NCBI GenBank assembly: GCA_900299145.1
Contig: OMIN01000081.1
Span: forward strand, 1-64,000
Reading direction: 5' to 3'
Source of the DNA: Betaproteobacteria bacterium
GTDB taxonomy: Bacteria; Pseudomonadota; Gammaproteobacteria; Burkholderiales; SG8-41
DNA length: 64,000 nucleotides
Shown: positions 17,805 through 26,891 of the stretch, in pieces
Layout: every line of letters begins with the position of its first letter
Numbering within the stretch: position 1 is the stretch's first letter
Notes under the pieces: generated by a model
The model's database searches: none
The model's input: only the letters and a program-made list of their open reading frames with translations
Told to the model about the DNA's origin: nothing
Made by a program: the position numbers and the translations under genes

Positions 17805-19163
17805 TCAAAGTCCATAAGCGATGCGCAACAACGTCACCGGATGCTGTTTGACCGCCGCCTTGGCGGCAGGGTTCTCGGGGTGATTTTCACGCATGCCTTG
17901 CTGAATGTGGCGGCCTGCAATGGCGCAATCGGAACTGATGTAATCCGGTTGCGGCTCGGCCATTTGCCTAAACACCGGGCGGCCAATTTTCATCGAGTTT
18001 TCGTAGTATTCACTCTTCACGCCCCAGGTACCGTCGTGTCCTGCACAACGCTCAATCGCCGTAACCTGCGTGCCCGGAATCTTTTCGAGCAATTCGCGCG
18101 TCTTCTGGCCGATGTTCTGCACGCGCAAATGGCACGGAATGTGGTACGACACCTTGCCGAGCGCCTGTTTGAAATCCGTTTTCAGCAAGCCGTCTTTTTG
18201 CCGCTGCACGAAATACTCAAACGGGTCATACATCGCCTCGGCCACCGCTTTCACGTCAGCGTCGTCCGGAAACATCAGCGGCAATTCCTGCTTGAACATC
18301 AACGCACACGAGGGCACGGCGGCAAGAATCGCGTAGCCTTCTCGCGCAAGCTTCGCCAGCACCGGAATGTTGATCGCCTTGTTATGAGCGACAGCTTCCA
18401 GATCACCCAGTTCCAGCTTGGGCATGCCGCAGCACACTTCCTTTTCGACGAGCTTCGCCGGTATTTCGTTGTGCGCGAGGATTTTCAGCAAATCGTGGCC
18501 GATGCCCGGCTCGTTATAGTTGATGTAGCACGTTGAATAGATGGCAACCTTGCCCGGCGTTTGTTTGCCGTCGACGACTTTGAAGCTCGCATCGGCGCGT
18601 GCCTTGTTGCGAAACTTCGCGCTGTCGTATTCGGGCAGTATGCGATCCTTGTGCACGCCGAGCACGCTGTCCATCATGCCGCGCAAGGTGCTGTCCTTGT
18701 TGGCAGCATTGACTACTTGCACCACCACCGGTATCGAAGCCAATTTGCCCAATGCATCAGTGCTCGACAGCAGCTTGTCGCGGAACCCGACCTCGCCCTT
18801 TTTGAACTTGACGGCCTTGGCGCGCAGCATCAAATGCGGAAAATCGACGTTCCAGTCGTGCGGCGGCACATACGGGCACTTGGACATGTAGCACATGTCG
18901 CACAGATAACACTGGTCGACCACCTTGTTGTAATCCGACTTCGCCACGCCGTCGACTTCCATGGTCGAACTCTCGTCGACCAGATCGAACAGTGTCGGGA
19001 AGGCCGTACACAGGCTCACGCAACGGCGGCAGCCATGGCAGATGTCGAACACACGCTCCATTTCGTTGTGTAGCGCGGCTTCGTCGTAAAACGCCGCAGA
19101 CTTCCAGTCCAGCGCATGCCGTGTCGGCTTTTCCAGACTGCCTTCTTTTACGCTGATGACCAT
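17805..19163 (-). CDS. (Fe-S)-binding protein, GlpC/heterodisulfide-reductase-D-like
   Basis: 452 residues. Two N-terminal ferredoxin motifs, CHGCRRCVSLC near residue 42 and CYLCDMCYMSKCP near residue 86, bind 4Fe-4S clusters. Two CCG-type domains follow, with EKEVCCGMPKLELG and PCHLRVQNIG/ERCAGHDGTWG. The second CCG is replaced by RCAG. No membrane segment is seen. Proteins of this class pass electrons between quinone, flavin or thiol partners; the partner here is probably the neighbouring rubrerythrin, judged only by adjacency. The DUF3501 start lies 21 nt after its stop codon. Confidence 0.85.
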   Translation of the reverse strand: MVISVKEGSLEKPTRHALDWKSAAFYDEAALHNEMERVFDICHGCRRCVSLCTAFPTLFDLVDESSTMEVDGVAKSDYNKVVDQCYLCDMCYMSKCPYVPPHDWNVDFPHLMLRAKAVKFKKGEVGFRDKLLSSTDALGKLASIPVVVQVVNAANKDSTLRGMMDSVLGVHKDRILPEYDSAKFRNKARADASFKVVDGKQTPGKVAIYSTCYINYNEPGIGHDLLKILAHNEIPAKLVEKEVCCGMPKLELGDLEAVAHNKAINIPVLAKLAREGYAILAAVPSCALMFKQELPLMFPDDADVKAVAEAMYDPFEYFVQRQKDGLLKTDFKQALGKVSYHIPCHLRVQNIGQKTRELLEKIPGTQVTAIERCAGHDGTWGVKSEYYENSMKIGRPVFRQMAEPQPDYISSDCAIAGRHIQQGMRENHPENPAAKAAVKQHPVTLLRIAYGL

Positions 19164-19248
19164 GGTGACGAACAGAAAAAGGTGAGCTGTGAAAAAAATG
19201 AGGGGCAGGCTTACGCCTCACCCCTCACGCTCTACGCCTCACGGCGAT

Positions 19249-19668
19249 TTAGTCGGCCAGTGCGTCCAGCGCCTTCTGGAAACGGTTGGCGTGCGAGCGC
19301 TCGGCTTTCGCCAGCGTCTCGAACCAGTCGGCGATTTCACCAAAGCCTTCTTCGCGCGCCGTTTTCGCCATGCCCGGATACATATCGGTGTATTCGTGCG
19401 TCTCGCCGGCAACGGCCGCCTTCAGGTTGTTGCGCGAACTGCCAATGGGCAGGCCGGTGGCCGGATCGCCCACCGTGGCCAGATGATCAAGGTGGCCATG
19501 CGCGTGGCCGGTTTCGCCCTCGGCGGTGGAGCGGAACAGCGCCGCGACGTCGTTTTGGCCTTCCACGTCGGCCTTGTTTGCGAAATACAGATAGCGGCGA
19601 TTCGCCTGCGATTCGCCGGCGAACGCGGCTTTCAGATTGCCTTCGGTCTTGGAACCCTTGAGTTGCAT
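19249..19668 (-). CDS. rubrerythrin family protein
   Basis: 139 residues from ATG 19668, with AAGGAG 7 nt before it. The diiron four-helix bundle is visible: [19 protein letters not shown], then [14 protein letters not shown], then [19 protein letters not shown] and [11 protein letters not shown], supplying the Glu/His ligands. No C-terminal rubredoxin domain (CxxC) follows, so electrons must come from a partner, plausibly the Fe-S protein encoded next. Likely role: peroxide reduction in the cytoplasm. The region 19669-19877 between it and rppH is gene-free. Confidence 0.9.
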   Translation of the reverse strand: MQLKGSKTEGNLKAAFAGESQANRRYLYFANKADVEGQNDVAALFRSTAEGETGHAHGHLDHLATVGDPATGLPIGSSRNNLKAAVAGETHEYTDMYPGMAKTAREEGFGEIADWFETLAKAERSHANRFQKALDALAD

Positions 19669-19877
19669 GATGATCTCCTTGTTAACAAACGATGACTTCA
19701 ACCTTCAAACCCGTGCGCGGCATGACTGCAAGAGAATCCGTGGCACACGGAATTTAAATGGAAGGACGCAAATGACCCTGAATAACTGAAAAAAAATCCA
19801 ATCTGCTATGCCGGAATTTTGCGCCCGCGCGCTAGGTCGCGCAAATAGATTAATTCAATGGCAACGATAGTATATCG

Positions 19878-20444
19878 CTATTGTGCCTGACTTTCGCCAC
19901 GCACCGTGCCCGCACGGGCCGGGGCTGGCCGGCGCGTGCGCAAGCCGCGGCCGCGCGCGTCGCTGTGAATTTCCAGAAAGCGCACCAGTTCAGCCAGCGC
20001 TTTTTGATACACATCGCGCTTGAACTCCACCACCGCTTCGGTGGGCACCCAGTAATCGTTCCAGCGCCAAGCGTCGAATTCCGGCTTCTCGGTAGCGCGC
20101 AGGCACACATCACAGTCGCGCCCGACGAGTCTCAACAAAAACCAGATTTGTTTTTGGCCGCGATAATTGCCTCGCCACTCGCGGCGTATCCAGCGGTCGG
20201 GCACTTCATAGCGCAACCACTCGCGCGTACGCCCGAGTATTTTCACGTGCTGCTCGCGCAGCCCGACTTCTTCATGCAGTTCGCGGTACATGGCTGCCTC
20301 CGGCGATTCGCCCGGATTGATGCCGCCCTGCGGAAACTGCCACGAGTGCTCACGCACCCGCTTACCCCAAAAAACCTCGTTCTTTGCGTTGCAAAGAATA
20401 ATGCCTACATTGGGGCGGTACCCATCGCGGTCTATCACGATCAC
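19878..20444 (-). CDS. rppH: RNA 5'-pyrophosphohydrolase
   Basis: 188 residues. The opening [20 protein letters not shown] and the Nudix box [20 protein letters not shown] are diagnostic. It removes pyrophosphate from mRNA 5' ends to start decay. The C-terminal 30 residues are Arg/Ala-rich ([17 protein letters not shown]) and probably disordered. Start is GTG 20444; GTG two codons later is also possible. It lies in the conserved proB-CNP1-rppH neighbourhood, interrupted here by the rubrerythrin trio. Confidence 0.95.
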   Translation of the reverse strand: MIVIDRDGYRPNVGIILCNAKNEVFWGKRVREHSWQFPQGGINPGESPEAAMYRELHEEVGLREQHVKILGRTREWLRYEVPDRWIRREWRGNYRGQKQIWFLLRLVGRDCDVCLRATEKPEFDAWRWNDYWVPTEAVVEFKRDVYQKALAELVRFLEIHSDARGRGLRTRRPAPARAGTVRGESQAQ

Positions 20445-20608
20445 GACCCCACAGTATGTTCAGTTGGATCGATTCTTCCACATTTTCCGGGCAATTGAAA
20501 GCACGGATAAGCACCCGCGTTTGGGGGCATTTTTGCGGCAATTTACCTTCGCAGATGGTAGCGTTGGGTCAGGCTTCAAGAGCCGGTTCCGGCATGCCAG
20601 CATTGCCT

Positions 20609-21166
20609 CTACACTGGCAGAATCGCTTCCTTGCGGTCCGGCGGCAAATCACAGTCGAAGGAATTCACCATGACCGCGATGCTGGCGTAGTTGCCGAATA
20701 TCAGCGTAAGCTCGATCACACCCTGGCGGCCCAGTTGCTCCATCGCCAGTTGAAAGCCGCCACGACTCACGCGCTTGTTACGGAAAAATTCCTGCGCGAA
20801 TCGCACCACCGCGCTTTCGTCGTCCGCCATTTTTGGCAGTTCCTTGCGGTCACGCAGCGCGTCCACCAGCGCGTTGGGCACGCCCGCCGCACGCGCGCTG
20901 GCCGCATGCGCGTTCCACACGTATTGGCAGTCGTTCTCGCGTGCGGTTACCAGCATCGCCAGTTCCTGCACCTTTTTCGGCAGTGTGGATTCATTGCGCA
21001 GATACATGTTCAGCGCATTCATGATCTGATGCGCCTTGGGCACATGAATCATCACCGAGCTGGGTCCAAAACGCGGCACCGAACCGTAGCCCTTGATCAA
21101 TTCATCGAACGCTGCGCGTTGCTCATCGGGAATGCTATCCCGGCTTGCGAGGGGTAGTCTTGCCAT
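20609..21166 (-). CDS. carboxymuconolactone decarboxylase/AhpD-like protein
   Basis: 185 residues. The segment TARENDCQYVWNAHAASARA matches the CMD/AhpD core, with one Cys and a downstream His; the second Cys of the AhpD CxxC is absent (CQYV), as in many gamma-carboxymuconolactone-decarboxylase-like members of unknown substrate. Opening MARLPLASRDSIPDEQRAAF is typical. It would act in the cytoplasm. The ATG is at 21166 with GAGAT upstream. A Bug gene ends 72 nt upstream in the same direction, so co-transcription is possible. Confidence 0.85.
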   Translation of the reverse strand: MARLPLASRDSIPDEQRAAFDELIKGYGSVPRFGPSSVMIHVPKAHQIMNALNMYLRNESTLPKKVQELAMLVTARENDCQYVWNAHAASARAAGVPNALVDALRDRKELPKMADDESAVVRFAQEFFRNKRVSRGGFQLAMEQLGRQGVIELTLIFGNYASIAVMVNSFDCDLPPDRKEAILPV

Positions 21167-21238
21167 GGAAATCTCCTGTCGTATTACTGAGTTGAACGGC
21201 GTTAGCGCAACGCTACTGTAAACAGCAAAAACAGTAAA

Positions 21239-22279
21239 CTAAGATGGCCCGATTCCCGCAGATTTAGCCACCTTGCGCCACTTGGCGACGTCGGCAACGA
21301 TCAGTTTACTGAATTCATCCGGTGCGGAACTTGCCGGATCGCTCGCTTGTGCGGTAAACCATTTCACGCTGTCCGGTTCGCGCACGATCGCACCAACTTC
21401 CGCATTGAGTTTGCCCACAATGCCCGGCGGTACTCCCGCAGGCCCCATGAGGCCCCACCAGATACCTGCTTCGTAACCCGTCACACCCGCTTCGGCAACA
21501 GTCGGCGCTTCGGGCAGCGCCGCGGTGCGTTTTGCGCTGCTCACGCCCAGCAGTCGCAGCCTGCCGGAGCGCACATAAGGCAGCAAAGGCGGCAGCGTGT
21601 TAATCAGCACGGGCACATGGCCAGCGATAACGTCGGTGATCGCAGGTGCGCCGCCCTTGTACGGCACGATGACGATCTTGACGCCCGCCATCTGGTTAAA
21701 AAGCTCGCCTGCGAAATGGGTAAGCCCGCCCGCGCTCGACGACGCATATTGAATCTGGCCGGGTTTGGCTTTGGCTAGCGCGATCAAGTCCTTCAGCGAT
21801 TGCATGGGCGCCGCGGGGTAACTGGCGATCGCCACCGGCGCCGTGCCGATCAGCGACACCGGTGTGAATGAGGTCACAGGGTCGTATGGCAACTTGCGGT
21901 GCGTGGCGGGTGTCATGGTGTGGCTGGTCGAGGCCATCAGAAAGGTATAGCCGTCGGCCACCGCGGCGGCCGCGAGTTGCGTGCCGATGATGGCGTCGGC
22001 GCCCGCACGATTATCGATCACGACTTGCTGGCCCAGCCGCGCGGTGAGCTTTTGCCCGATGTAACGGCCCACGATGTCGTTGCTGCCCCCGGGCGGAAAC
22101 GGCACGATGAGCCGGATCGGTTTCGCCGGATACGAGTCTGCGGCGACACTCGCGGGCGCGTGGCTGCAAGCCACAATCACCGCGAGCGGCAGAGCCACGG
22201 ACTCGCGGCAATACAGCGCACCCAAATTGCGAACACAATCTCGAACTGAAACGCTAGCGGATACGACAGCGGATTTCAT
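21239..22279 (-). CDS. Bug/TctC-type periplasmic solute receptor
   Basis: 346 residues from ATG 22279, longer than its paralogues because the signal-peptide region is extended (MKSAVVSASVSVRDCVRNLG, then a hydrophobic stretch ending ASVAADSYPAKP). Core: PFPPGGSNDIVGRYIGQKL, DNRAGADAIIG, PYDPVTSFTPVSL, VPYKGGAPAITDVIAG, PTVAEAGVTGYEAGIWWG. An incomplete AT19 core, CAGATACTT, is found 9 nt before the ATG (22288-22296). It is divergent from the luciferase-like monooxygenase gene, with 170 nt between. Confidence 0.9.
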   Translation of the reverse strand: MKSAVVSASVSVRDCVRNLGALYCRESVALPLAVIVACSHAPASVAADSYPAKPIRLIVPFPPGGSNDIVGRYIGQKLTARLGQQVVIDNRAGADAIIGTQLAAAAVADGYTFLMASTSHTMTPATHRKLPYDPVTSFTPVSLIGTAPVAIASYPAAPMQSLKDLIALAKAKPGQIQYASSSAGGLTHFAGELFNQMAGVKIVIVPYKGGAPAITDVIAGHVPVLINTLPPLLPYVRSGRLRLLGVSSAKRTAALPEAPTVAEAGVTGYEAGIWWGLMGPAGVPPGIVGKLNAEVGAIVREPDSVKWFTAQASDPASSAPDEFSKLIVADVAKWRKVAKSAGIGPS

Positions 22280-22450
22280 AAACGCAAAGTATCTGCGCGG
22301 CGGGCGCCAATGGTCAACTGCGCGCCTGCCTTGCAGAGGCGCTGCGTGGCCGTGCTTGCCATGCCCGTGTGGTTGGAATAGATTGCCCTGCATCCGCCGC
22401 GCCCAGCCGCGCGCAGGCCACCCACAGAATCGCTTTGAGACCCTGAGATC

Positions 22451-23458
22451 ATGAAATTATCCGTCCTCGATCAATCCACCGCAGCCCAGGGCAAGACGCA
22501 GGACGTTGCCATTCGGGAAACCATTGCGCTGGCCCAGCATTGCGACATACTCGGATACAACCGCTATTGGGTGAGCGAGCACCACAATTCCGGCAATATC
22601 GTTGGCACAGCGCCCGAGGTGTTGATGGCGGCCATCGGCGCCACCACGACGCGCATACGCATCGGCAGTGCGGGCGTGATGCTGCCGCATTACTCGGCGT
22701 TCAAGGTCGCCGAACAGTTTCGCGTGCTCGAAGCCATTGCGCCGGGCCGCGTCGACTTGGGCGTGGGCCGCGCGCCGGGCTCCGACCGGCTCACCTCAAT
22801 GGCCTTGAATCCGCATCCTGACGACGTGCATGATCAGTTTCCGCGCCAGATTCAGGAACTGCAATGCTGGCTGTCTTGCTCGCCGTTGCCCGACGGTCAT
22901 CCGTTTGCGCGCGTGGTCGCACACCCGACCGGGCCGACGTTTCCGACGATGTGGGTATTGGGCAGTTCGGACTACGGCGCACAGCTTGCGGCATATCTCG
23001 GTATGCCGTATGCGTTTGCCTATTTTTTCAGCTACGCCTTCGATGTCGACCGCGCGCTGGCGCTGTATCGCGACAACTACAAACCGAGCGCGCTGCACCC
23101 CAAACCGCAATGCACGATTTGCGTGTTCGCGCTCGCCGCCGACACCGAAGCCGAAGCGCTGTTTCAGTTCAAATCGCGCGAGCGCGCCATGATCGAGCGC
23201 GAGTTCGGCATTCGCCGAACTCTGACTTCGCCGGAAGAGGCGGCGAAGCACGTATTGTCACCCCACGAGCAGGCGTTCTCGAAAAAACTGCTGGAGCACG
23301 CCATAGTCGGCTCGGCGGAGCAGGTCAAATCGCGGCTTGATGCTCTCGCCAGGCGGCTTGATCTGGAGGAACTGGTGATCGTGACCTGGACCTACGATCA
23401 GGCGCCGCGCATGCGATCCTACGAACTGCTGGCTGAAGCTTATGGCTTGAAAAAGTAG
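22451..23458 (+). CDS. luciferase-like flavin-dependent monooxygenase (LLM class)
   Basis: 335 residues. MKLSVLDQSTAAQGKTQDVA and YNRYWVSEHHNSGNIVGTAP match the bacterial-luciferase-like family often labelled MsnO8/YhbW type. The TIM-barrel pattern continues with RIRIGSAGVMLPHYSAFKVA and RVDLGVGRAPGSD. Such proteins use reduced FMN to oxygenate diverse substrates; the substrate here is unknown. A Bug receptor follows 20 nt downstream on the same strand with a strong ribosome-binding site, suggesting a two-gene transcript. Confidence 0.9.
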   Translation: MKLSVLDQSTAAQGKTQDVAIRETIALAQHCDILGYNRYWVSEHHNSGNIVGTAPEVLMAAIGATTTRIRIGSAGVMLPHYSAFKVAEQFRVLEAIAPGRVDLGVGRAPGSDRLTSMALNPHPDDVHDQFPRQIQELQCWLSCSPLPDGHPFARVVAHPTGPTFPTMWVLGSSDYGAQLAAYLGMPYAFAYFFSYAFDVDRALALYRDNYKPSALHPKPQCTICVFALAADTEAEALFQFKSRERAMIEREFGIRRTLTSPEEAAKHVLSPHEQAFSKKLLEHAIVGSAEQVKSRLDALARRLDLEELVIVTWTYDQAPRMRSYELLAEAYGLKK

Positions 23459-23478
23459 CAGGCGACAGGAGGGAGCGC

Positions 23479-24501
23479 ATGCCAAAAATACCTCATAAAA
23501 ACAAATACTTAAGATACATATTCTGGGTAATGGCCATTGTCTGGGCCGCGCCCGGCACTGGCGCTCAAGGCGCGGCCGTCTCGGCTGACGACGGCGCACG
23601 CGATTATCCCAACCGGCCGATACGATTCATCCTGCCCGGCGGCCCCGGCTCCAGCGCCGATGTATTCAGCCGCATACTCACCGCGAAAATGAGCGACGTC
23701 ATGGGCCAGCAGGTTGTCGTCGACAGCCGCCCCGGCGCGGGTGGCATGCTCGGCACCGATATCGCGGCCAAAGCGACGCCCGACGGTTACACCATAGCAC
23801 GCGGCAATTTGCCCGGCCTTGCCATTGCACCGCACGTCTACAAAAAAATGCCCTACGACGCGCTAAAGGATTTGCTGCCGGTGACGTTGACCGATGTCAG
23901 CCACAATCTGCTGGTGGTGCACCCTACGCTGCCGGTTAACACGATGAAGGATTTGATCGCGCTGCTGAAATCAAAGCCGGATCAACTGATCATGGCCTCG
24001 CCCGGCGTCGCTTCCGGCGGACATCTGGCGGGGCTTCTGTTCACCACCATGGCCGGTGTGCGCTCGCTGCACGTGCCGTACAAGGCCGCCGGTCCTTCGG
24101 TGGTGTCGGTGGTGTCGAACGAATCGCAGTGGACGTTCACCTCCATCGGCGCGCCGCTGCCGCACGTGCGCGCCGGGCGGCTGCGGGCATTGGCAGTGGG
24201 CAGCGAAAAACGCGCGATACCGTTTCCCGATGTACCCACGGCATCCGAAGCCGGCCTGCCGGGCTATTACGCCGCTGGCTGGGCAGGCGTGGTCGTGCCG
24301 CGCGGCACGCCGCCGGCGATTATCGCCAAACTCAATGCCGCCACTGTCAAAGCACTCAACGCGCCAGATCTGAAAGAACAATTCCTCACCCAGGGCGCCG
24401 AGCCCCTGCCCGGCACGCCGGAAGAATTTGCAAGGTTTATCAAGGCGGACTACGACCGGATCGCGAAACTGGCGCGGGTGGCGGGGTTGAAGGTGGATTA
24501 G
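23479..24501 (+). CDS. Bug/TctC-type periplasmic solute receptor
   Basis: 340 residues; GGAGG is 7 nt before ATG. The N-terminus MPKIPHKNKYLRYIFWVMAI contains KNKYL encoded by an AT19 repeat, followed by a hydrophobic core and cleavage near GTGAQG. Core motifs: YPNRPIRFILPGGPGSSADV, VYKKMPYDALKDLLPVTLTD, SLHVPYKAAGPSVVSVVSNE. These are nearly identical in layout to the receptor at 26892-27899, so the two are recent paralogues. It probably shares a transcript with the upstream luciferase-like gene. Confidence 0.92.
   Translation: MPKIPHKNKYLRYIFWVMAIVWAAPGTGAQGAAVSADDGARDYPNRPIRFILPGGPGSSADVFSRILTAKMSDVMGQQVVVDSRPGAGGMLGTDIAAKATPDGYTIARGNLPGLAIAPHVYKKMPYDALKDLLPVTLTDVSHNLLVVHPTLPVNTMKDLIALLKSKPDQLIMASPGVASGGHLAGLLFTTMAGVRSLHVPYKAAGPSVVSVVSNESQWTFTSIGAPLPHVRAGRLRALAVGSEKRAIPFPDVPTASEAGLPGYYAAGWAGVVVPRGTPPAIIAKLNAATVKALNAPDLKEQFLTQGAEPLPGTPEEFARFIKADYDRIAKLARVAGLKVD
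23495..23511 (+). repeat. AT19 repeat copy inside the 5' end of a Bug gene
   Basis: ATAAAAACAAATACTTA, a perfect core, is translated as HKNKYL (with flanking bases), residues 6-11 of the Bug receptor, within the n-region of its signal peptide. Confidence 0.8.
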
Positions 24502-24536
24502 GGTGTAGTAGCGATCAGGAGATTCGCATATCCCCG

Positions 24537-25523
24537 CTACTGCCTCGTCAATCCCAATTCCCCCAGCACCGCTCGCGTTTCCGCGTATTCTTTTTCAAGA
24601 TTCCTGCGCAGCGCCGCGCCCGTGACGAAAAAATCCGTCCAGTAGTAACGCTCCATTTCGGCTTTCCATTCCGCCGTTTCATTCACGCGCCGCAGCGCGT
24701 TTTCCCAGAAGGCTGCCTGTTCGGGCGCGACACCTTTAGGCGCGATGATGGCACGCCAACTGCCGTAGACTAGATCGATGCCCTGTTCCTTCCACGTCGG
24801 CACGTTCGCCATTTGCCCGGGCAGGCGCTGCGGCGCGCTCACACCGAGGATGCGCAGTTTCCCCGCTGCAGCGTGGGCTGCCGCATTGGCAGCGCCCGTT
24901 GACACAAACTCGATGTGATTGCCCAGCAACGACGTTACCGCTTCCGCCGAACCCTTGAACACCACCGGCTTCAGATCGCGAATGCCGGCGCCGATGGCTT
25001 TCATGAACAAACCCGCAGCGATATGGTGATGATTCCCCAGCGCCGAGGTAAAGCCAAAGGGCATGGCTTGCGCATCCTTGCGCAATTTGGCGGCAAACGC
25101 CTTGCCGGAGGTAAGCGCATTGCCCGCGTTGACCGCGAACACCATGTGATCGTTAAAAATCGTGGCCAGCGGTGTGAAGTCGGTGTAGTTCAGTTTGCTG
25201 GTGCCGGTGATGTGCCCGGCCAGCAGCGTGGGCGCGGAGATCAGCAGGTAATGTGCGTCCCCCGCGTGCGTGGCGAGATAGTTGTAAGCCAACTGGCCGC
25301 CCGCGCCGGCCTTGTGCACGACCGCAAGCGTGCTGTTTATCAGCTTCGCCGCTGGCAGCGTGCGTTCGATCTGGCGCGCCAACTTGTCATTGGTGCCGCC
25401 CGGCGCGCTGGGGACGACGATTTCGACGTTCTTTTGCGGCGTCCAGCTTTGCGCATGAACAAAAGGCGCCGCGTACAGGAGAACTAAGAAGAGGAATAAC
25501 AAGGGCTGGAGAAGGCTCATCAT
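24537..25523 (-). CDS. Bug/TctC-type receptor, divergent subfamily
   Basis: 328 residues starting MMSLLQPLLFLFLVLLYAAP with cleavage after VHA; AAGGA lies upstream of the ATG pair. Then WTPQKNVEIVVPSAPGGTND, HKAGAGGQLAYNYLATHAGD and KDAQAMPFGFTSALGNHHHI. The NYLATHAGDAH segment groups it with the receptor at 6703-7686. It is convergent with the Bug gene at 23479 and 51 nt downstream of another leftward Bug gene. Confidence 0.88.
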   Translation of the reverse strand: MMSLLQPLLFLFLVLLYAAPFVHAQSWTPQKNVEIVVPSAPGGTNDKLARQIERTLPAAKLINSTLAVVHKAGAGGQLAYNYLATHAGDAHYLLISAPTLLAGHITGTSKLNYTDFTPLATIFNDHMVFAVNAGNALTSGKAFAAKLRKDAQAMPFGFTSALGNHHHIAAGLFMKAIGAGIRDLKPVVFKGSAEAVTSLLGNHIEFVSTGAANAAAHAAAGKLRILGVSAPQRLPGQMANVPTWKEQGIDLVYGSWRAIIAPKGVAPEQAAFWENALRRVNETAEWKAEMERYYWTDFFVTGAALRRNLEKEYAETRAVLGELGLTRQ

Positions 25524-25574
25524 GCGGTGTCCTTCAAAACAGTTTGCGCTGGCGGTGGCGGGGGCTATGCCAGC

Positions 25575-26552
25575 TTATTCCGGCTTCACGCCCGCCGCGC
25601 TGAATACCTTGCGCCGGGTGGCAATGTCCGCGTGCACCATCTTGTCGAAGGCTACCGCGCCGATCCACTGCGGCGTTTCGCCCTGCTTGAGAATAGCGCT
25701 GTTGATTTCCGGCAGCGCGATGATGCGGCCGATTTCGTTCGATAACTGGTTGACGATGCGCCGTGGCGTGGCGGCGGCGACAAAGATGCCGTACCAACCG
25801 CTGTAGGAAAACTCGGGCAGGCCCCCTTCCGCCACGGTCGGCACGTTGGGCAGAACATGCGAACGTGCCGCGCCGGACACCGCGAGCGCGGTGACGCGAC
25901 CGCTGTTGATGAACGACAACGTCGAGGGGATGGGCGAAAACCCGAAGGGCAGGCGGCCGGCCGCGATGTCGTTCAGGTACTCCGGCGCGCCCTTGTACGG
26001 CACATGCGTCACGGTAATGCCCGCGGCCAATCGAAACAGTTCGGTGACGTAATGCGCGCCGCTGCCGATGCCCGCCGAGCCGTACTGCAATTGGCCGGGC
26101 TTGCTCTTCGCCAGCGCGATGAGTTCCTTGACGGATTTCACGCCGATGGCGGGCGCGGCCACCAGCACGGTCGAGCCGGTTGCCACCTGCGCCACGCCGG
26201 CGAAATCCTTCACCGAGTCGTAAGGCAGCTTCGCATACAGCGCCGCGCTCGCCGAAAAGCCGCTAGACGTGATCATCAGCGTCTGGCCGTCGGGCGTGGC
26301 GCGCGCGGCGATTTCACCCGCCACCACACCGCCCGCCGCGGGGCGATTTTCCACCGCCACCGGCTGGCCCCAGCTTTCATGGAGCTTGGGGCCGATAATG
26401 CGTGCGAGGATGTCGCTGGTGCTGCCCGCGCTGAAGGCGGCGACCAGGCGGATGGGGCGCGAGGGATAGGTCTGCGCGGATACCAGCGTGCTGCTCGCAG
26501 CAGCAGCGACCAGCAGACACAGGGTTGACGTTGTTCGTTTGCAGGGTGCCAT
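25575..26552 (-). CDS. Bug/TctC-type periplasmic solute receptor
   Basis: 325 residues from ATG 26552 (MAPCKRTTSTLCLLVAAAAS, cleavage after VSA). Core: YPSRPIRLVAAFSAGSTSDI (AGSTSD in place of PGGxxD, similar to the receptor at 9243-10205), ENRPAAGGVVAG, VPYKGAPEYLNDIAAGRLPF and PTVAEGGLPEFSYSGWYGIF. The frame extends 93 nt upstream, but that part has no signal-peptide logic. It is divergent from the Bug gene at 26892. Confidence 0.9.
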   Translation of the reverse strand: MAPCKRTTSTLCLLVAAAASSTLVSAQTYPSRPIRLVAAFSAGSTSDILARIIGPKLHESWGQPVAVENRPAAGGVVAGEIAARATPDGQTLMITSSGFSASAALYAKLPYDSVKDFAGVAQVATGSTVLVAAPAIGVKSVKELIALAKSKPGQLQYGSAGIGSGAHYVTELFRLAAGITVTHVPYKGAPEYLNDIAAGRLPFGFSPIPSTLSFINSGRVTALAVSGAARSHVLPNVPTVAEGGLPEFSYSGWYGIFVAAATPRRIVNQLSNEIGRIIALPEINSAILKQGETPQWIGAVAFDKMVHADIATRRKVFSAAGVKPE

Positions 26553-26891
26553 GGGTACCGGGTTGAAATGTTTTCGGCGTTTTCGTTGATTCCGCTGCAC
26601 ACTTCCCGAGTGCGGGCGGCAAGTCGCACGCGTATTGTGCCGCATGTCACCCTAACCGGGTGCAATGGAATAGCGCCCTGGCGGGTGAGCGACGGACGCA
26701 CTTGGTCCGCATCCGTTTATTGGCGCCGTATCGCAAATACAATTTACCCTCGCGAGGCACAGCCCTGCGGTTGGCGATGAGTCATCAGCGGCGGACAGGG
26801 CTTATCATCGGGCTCCCTATAAGCACCCGTGTCCCGTGCAGGCGTCGGGAACGGACCCATCGCAATCGCGCCAAGCGCAGAGAATAAAATA
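26553..26891. other. divergent intergenic region between two Bug genes
   Basis: 339 nt that must hold the promoters of both flanking receptors. I see no convincing -35/-10 pair, RNA gene or hairpin, and no coding frame worth calling. The weak match CGCAAATACAATTTA near 26727 resembles half an AT19 core but is not counted as a copy. Confidence 0.4.

Noticed and set aside
21222-21241. AT19-like CAAAAACAGTAAACTAAG upstream of the AhpD-like gene
   Set aside because: The core spacing is wrong and more than four positions differ; it was not counted.
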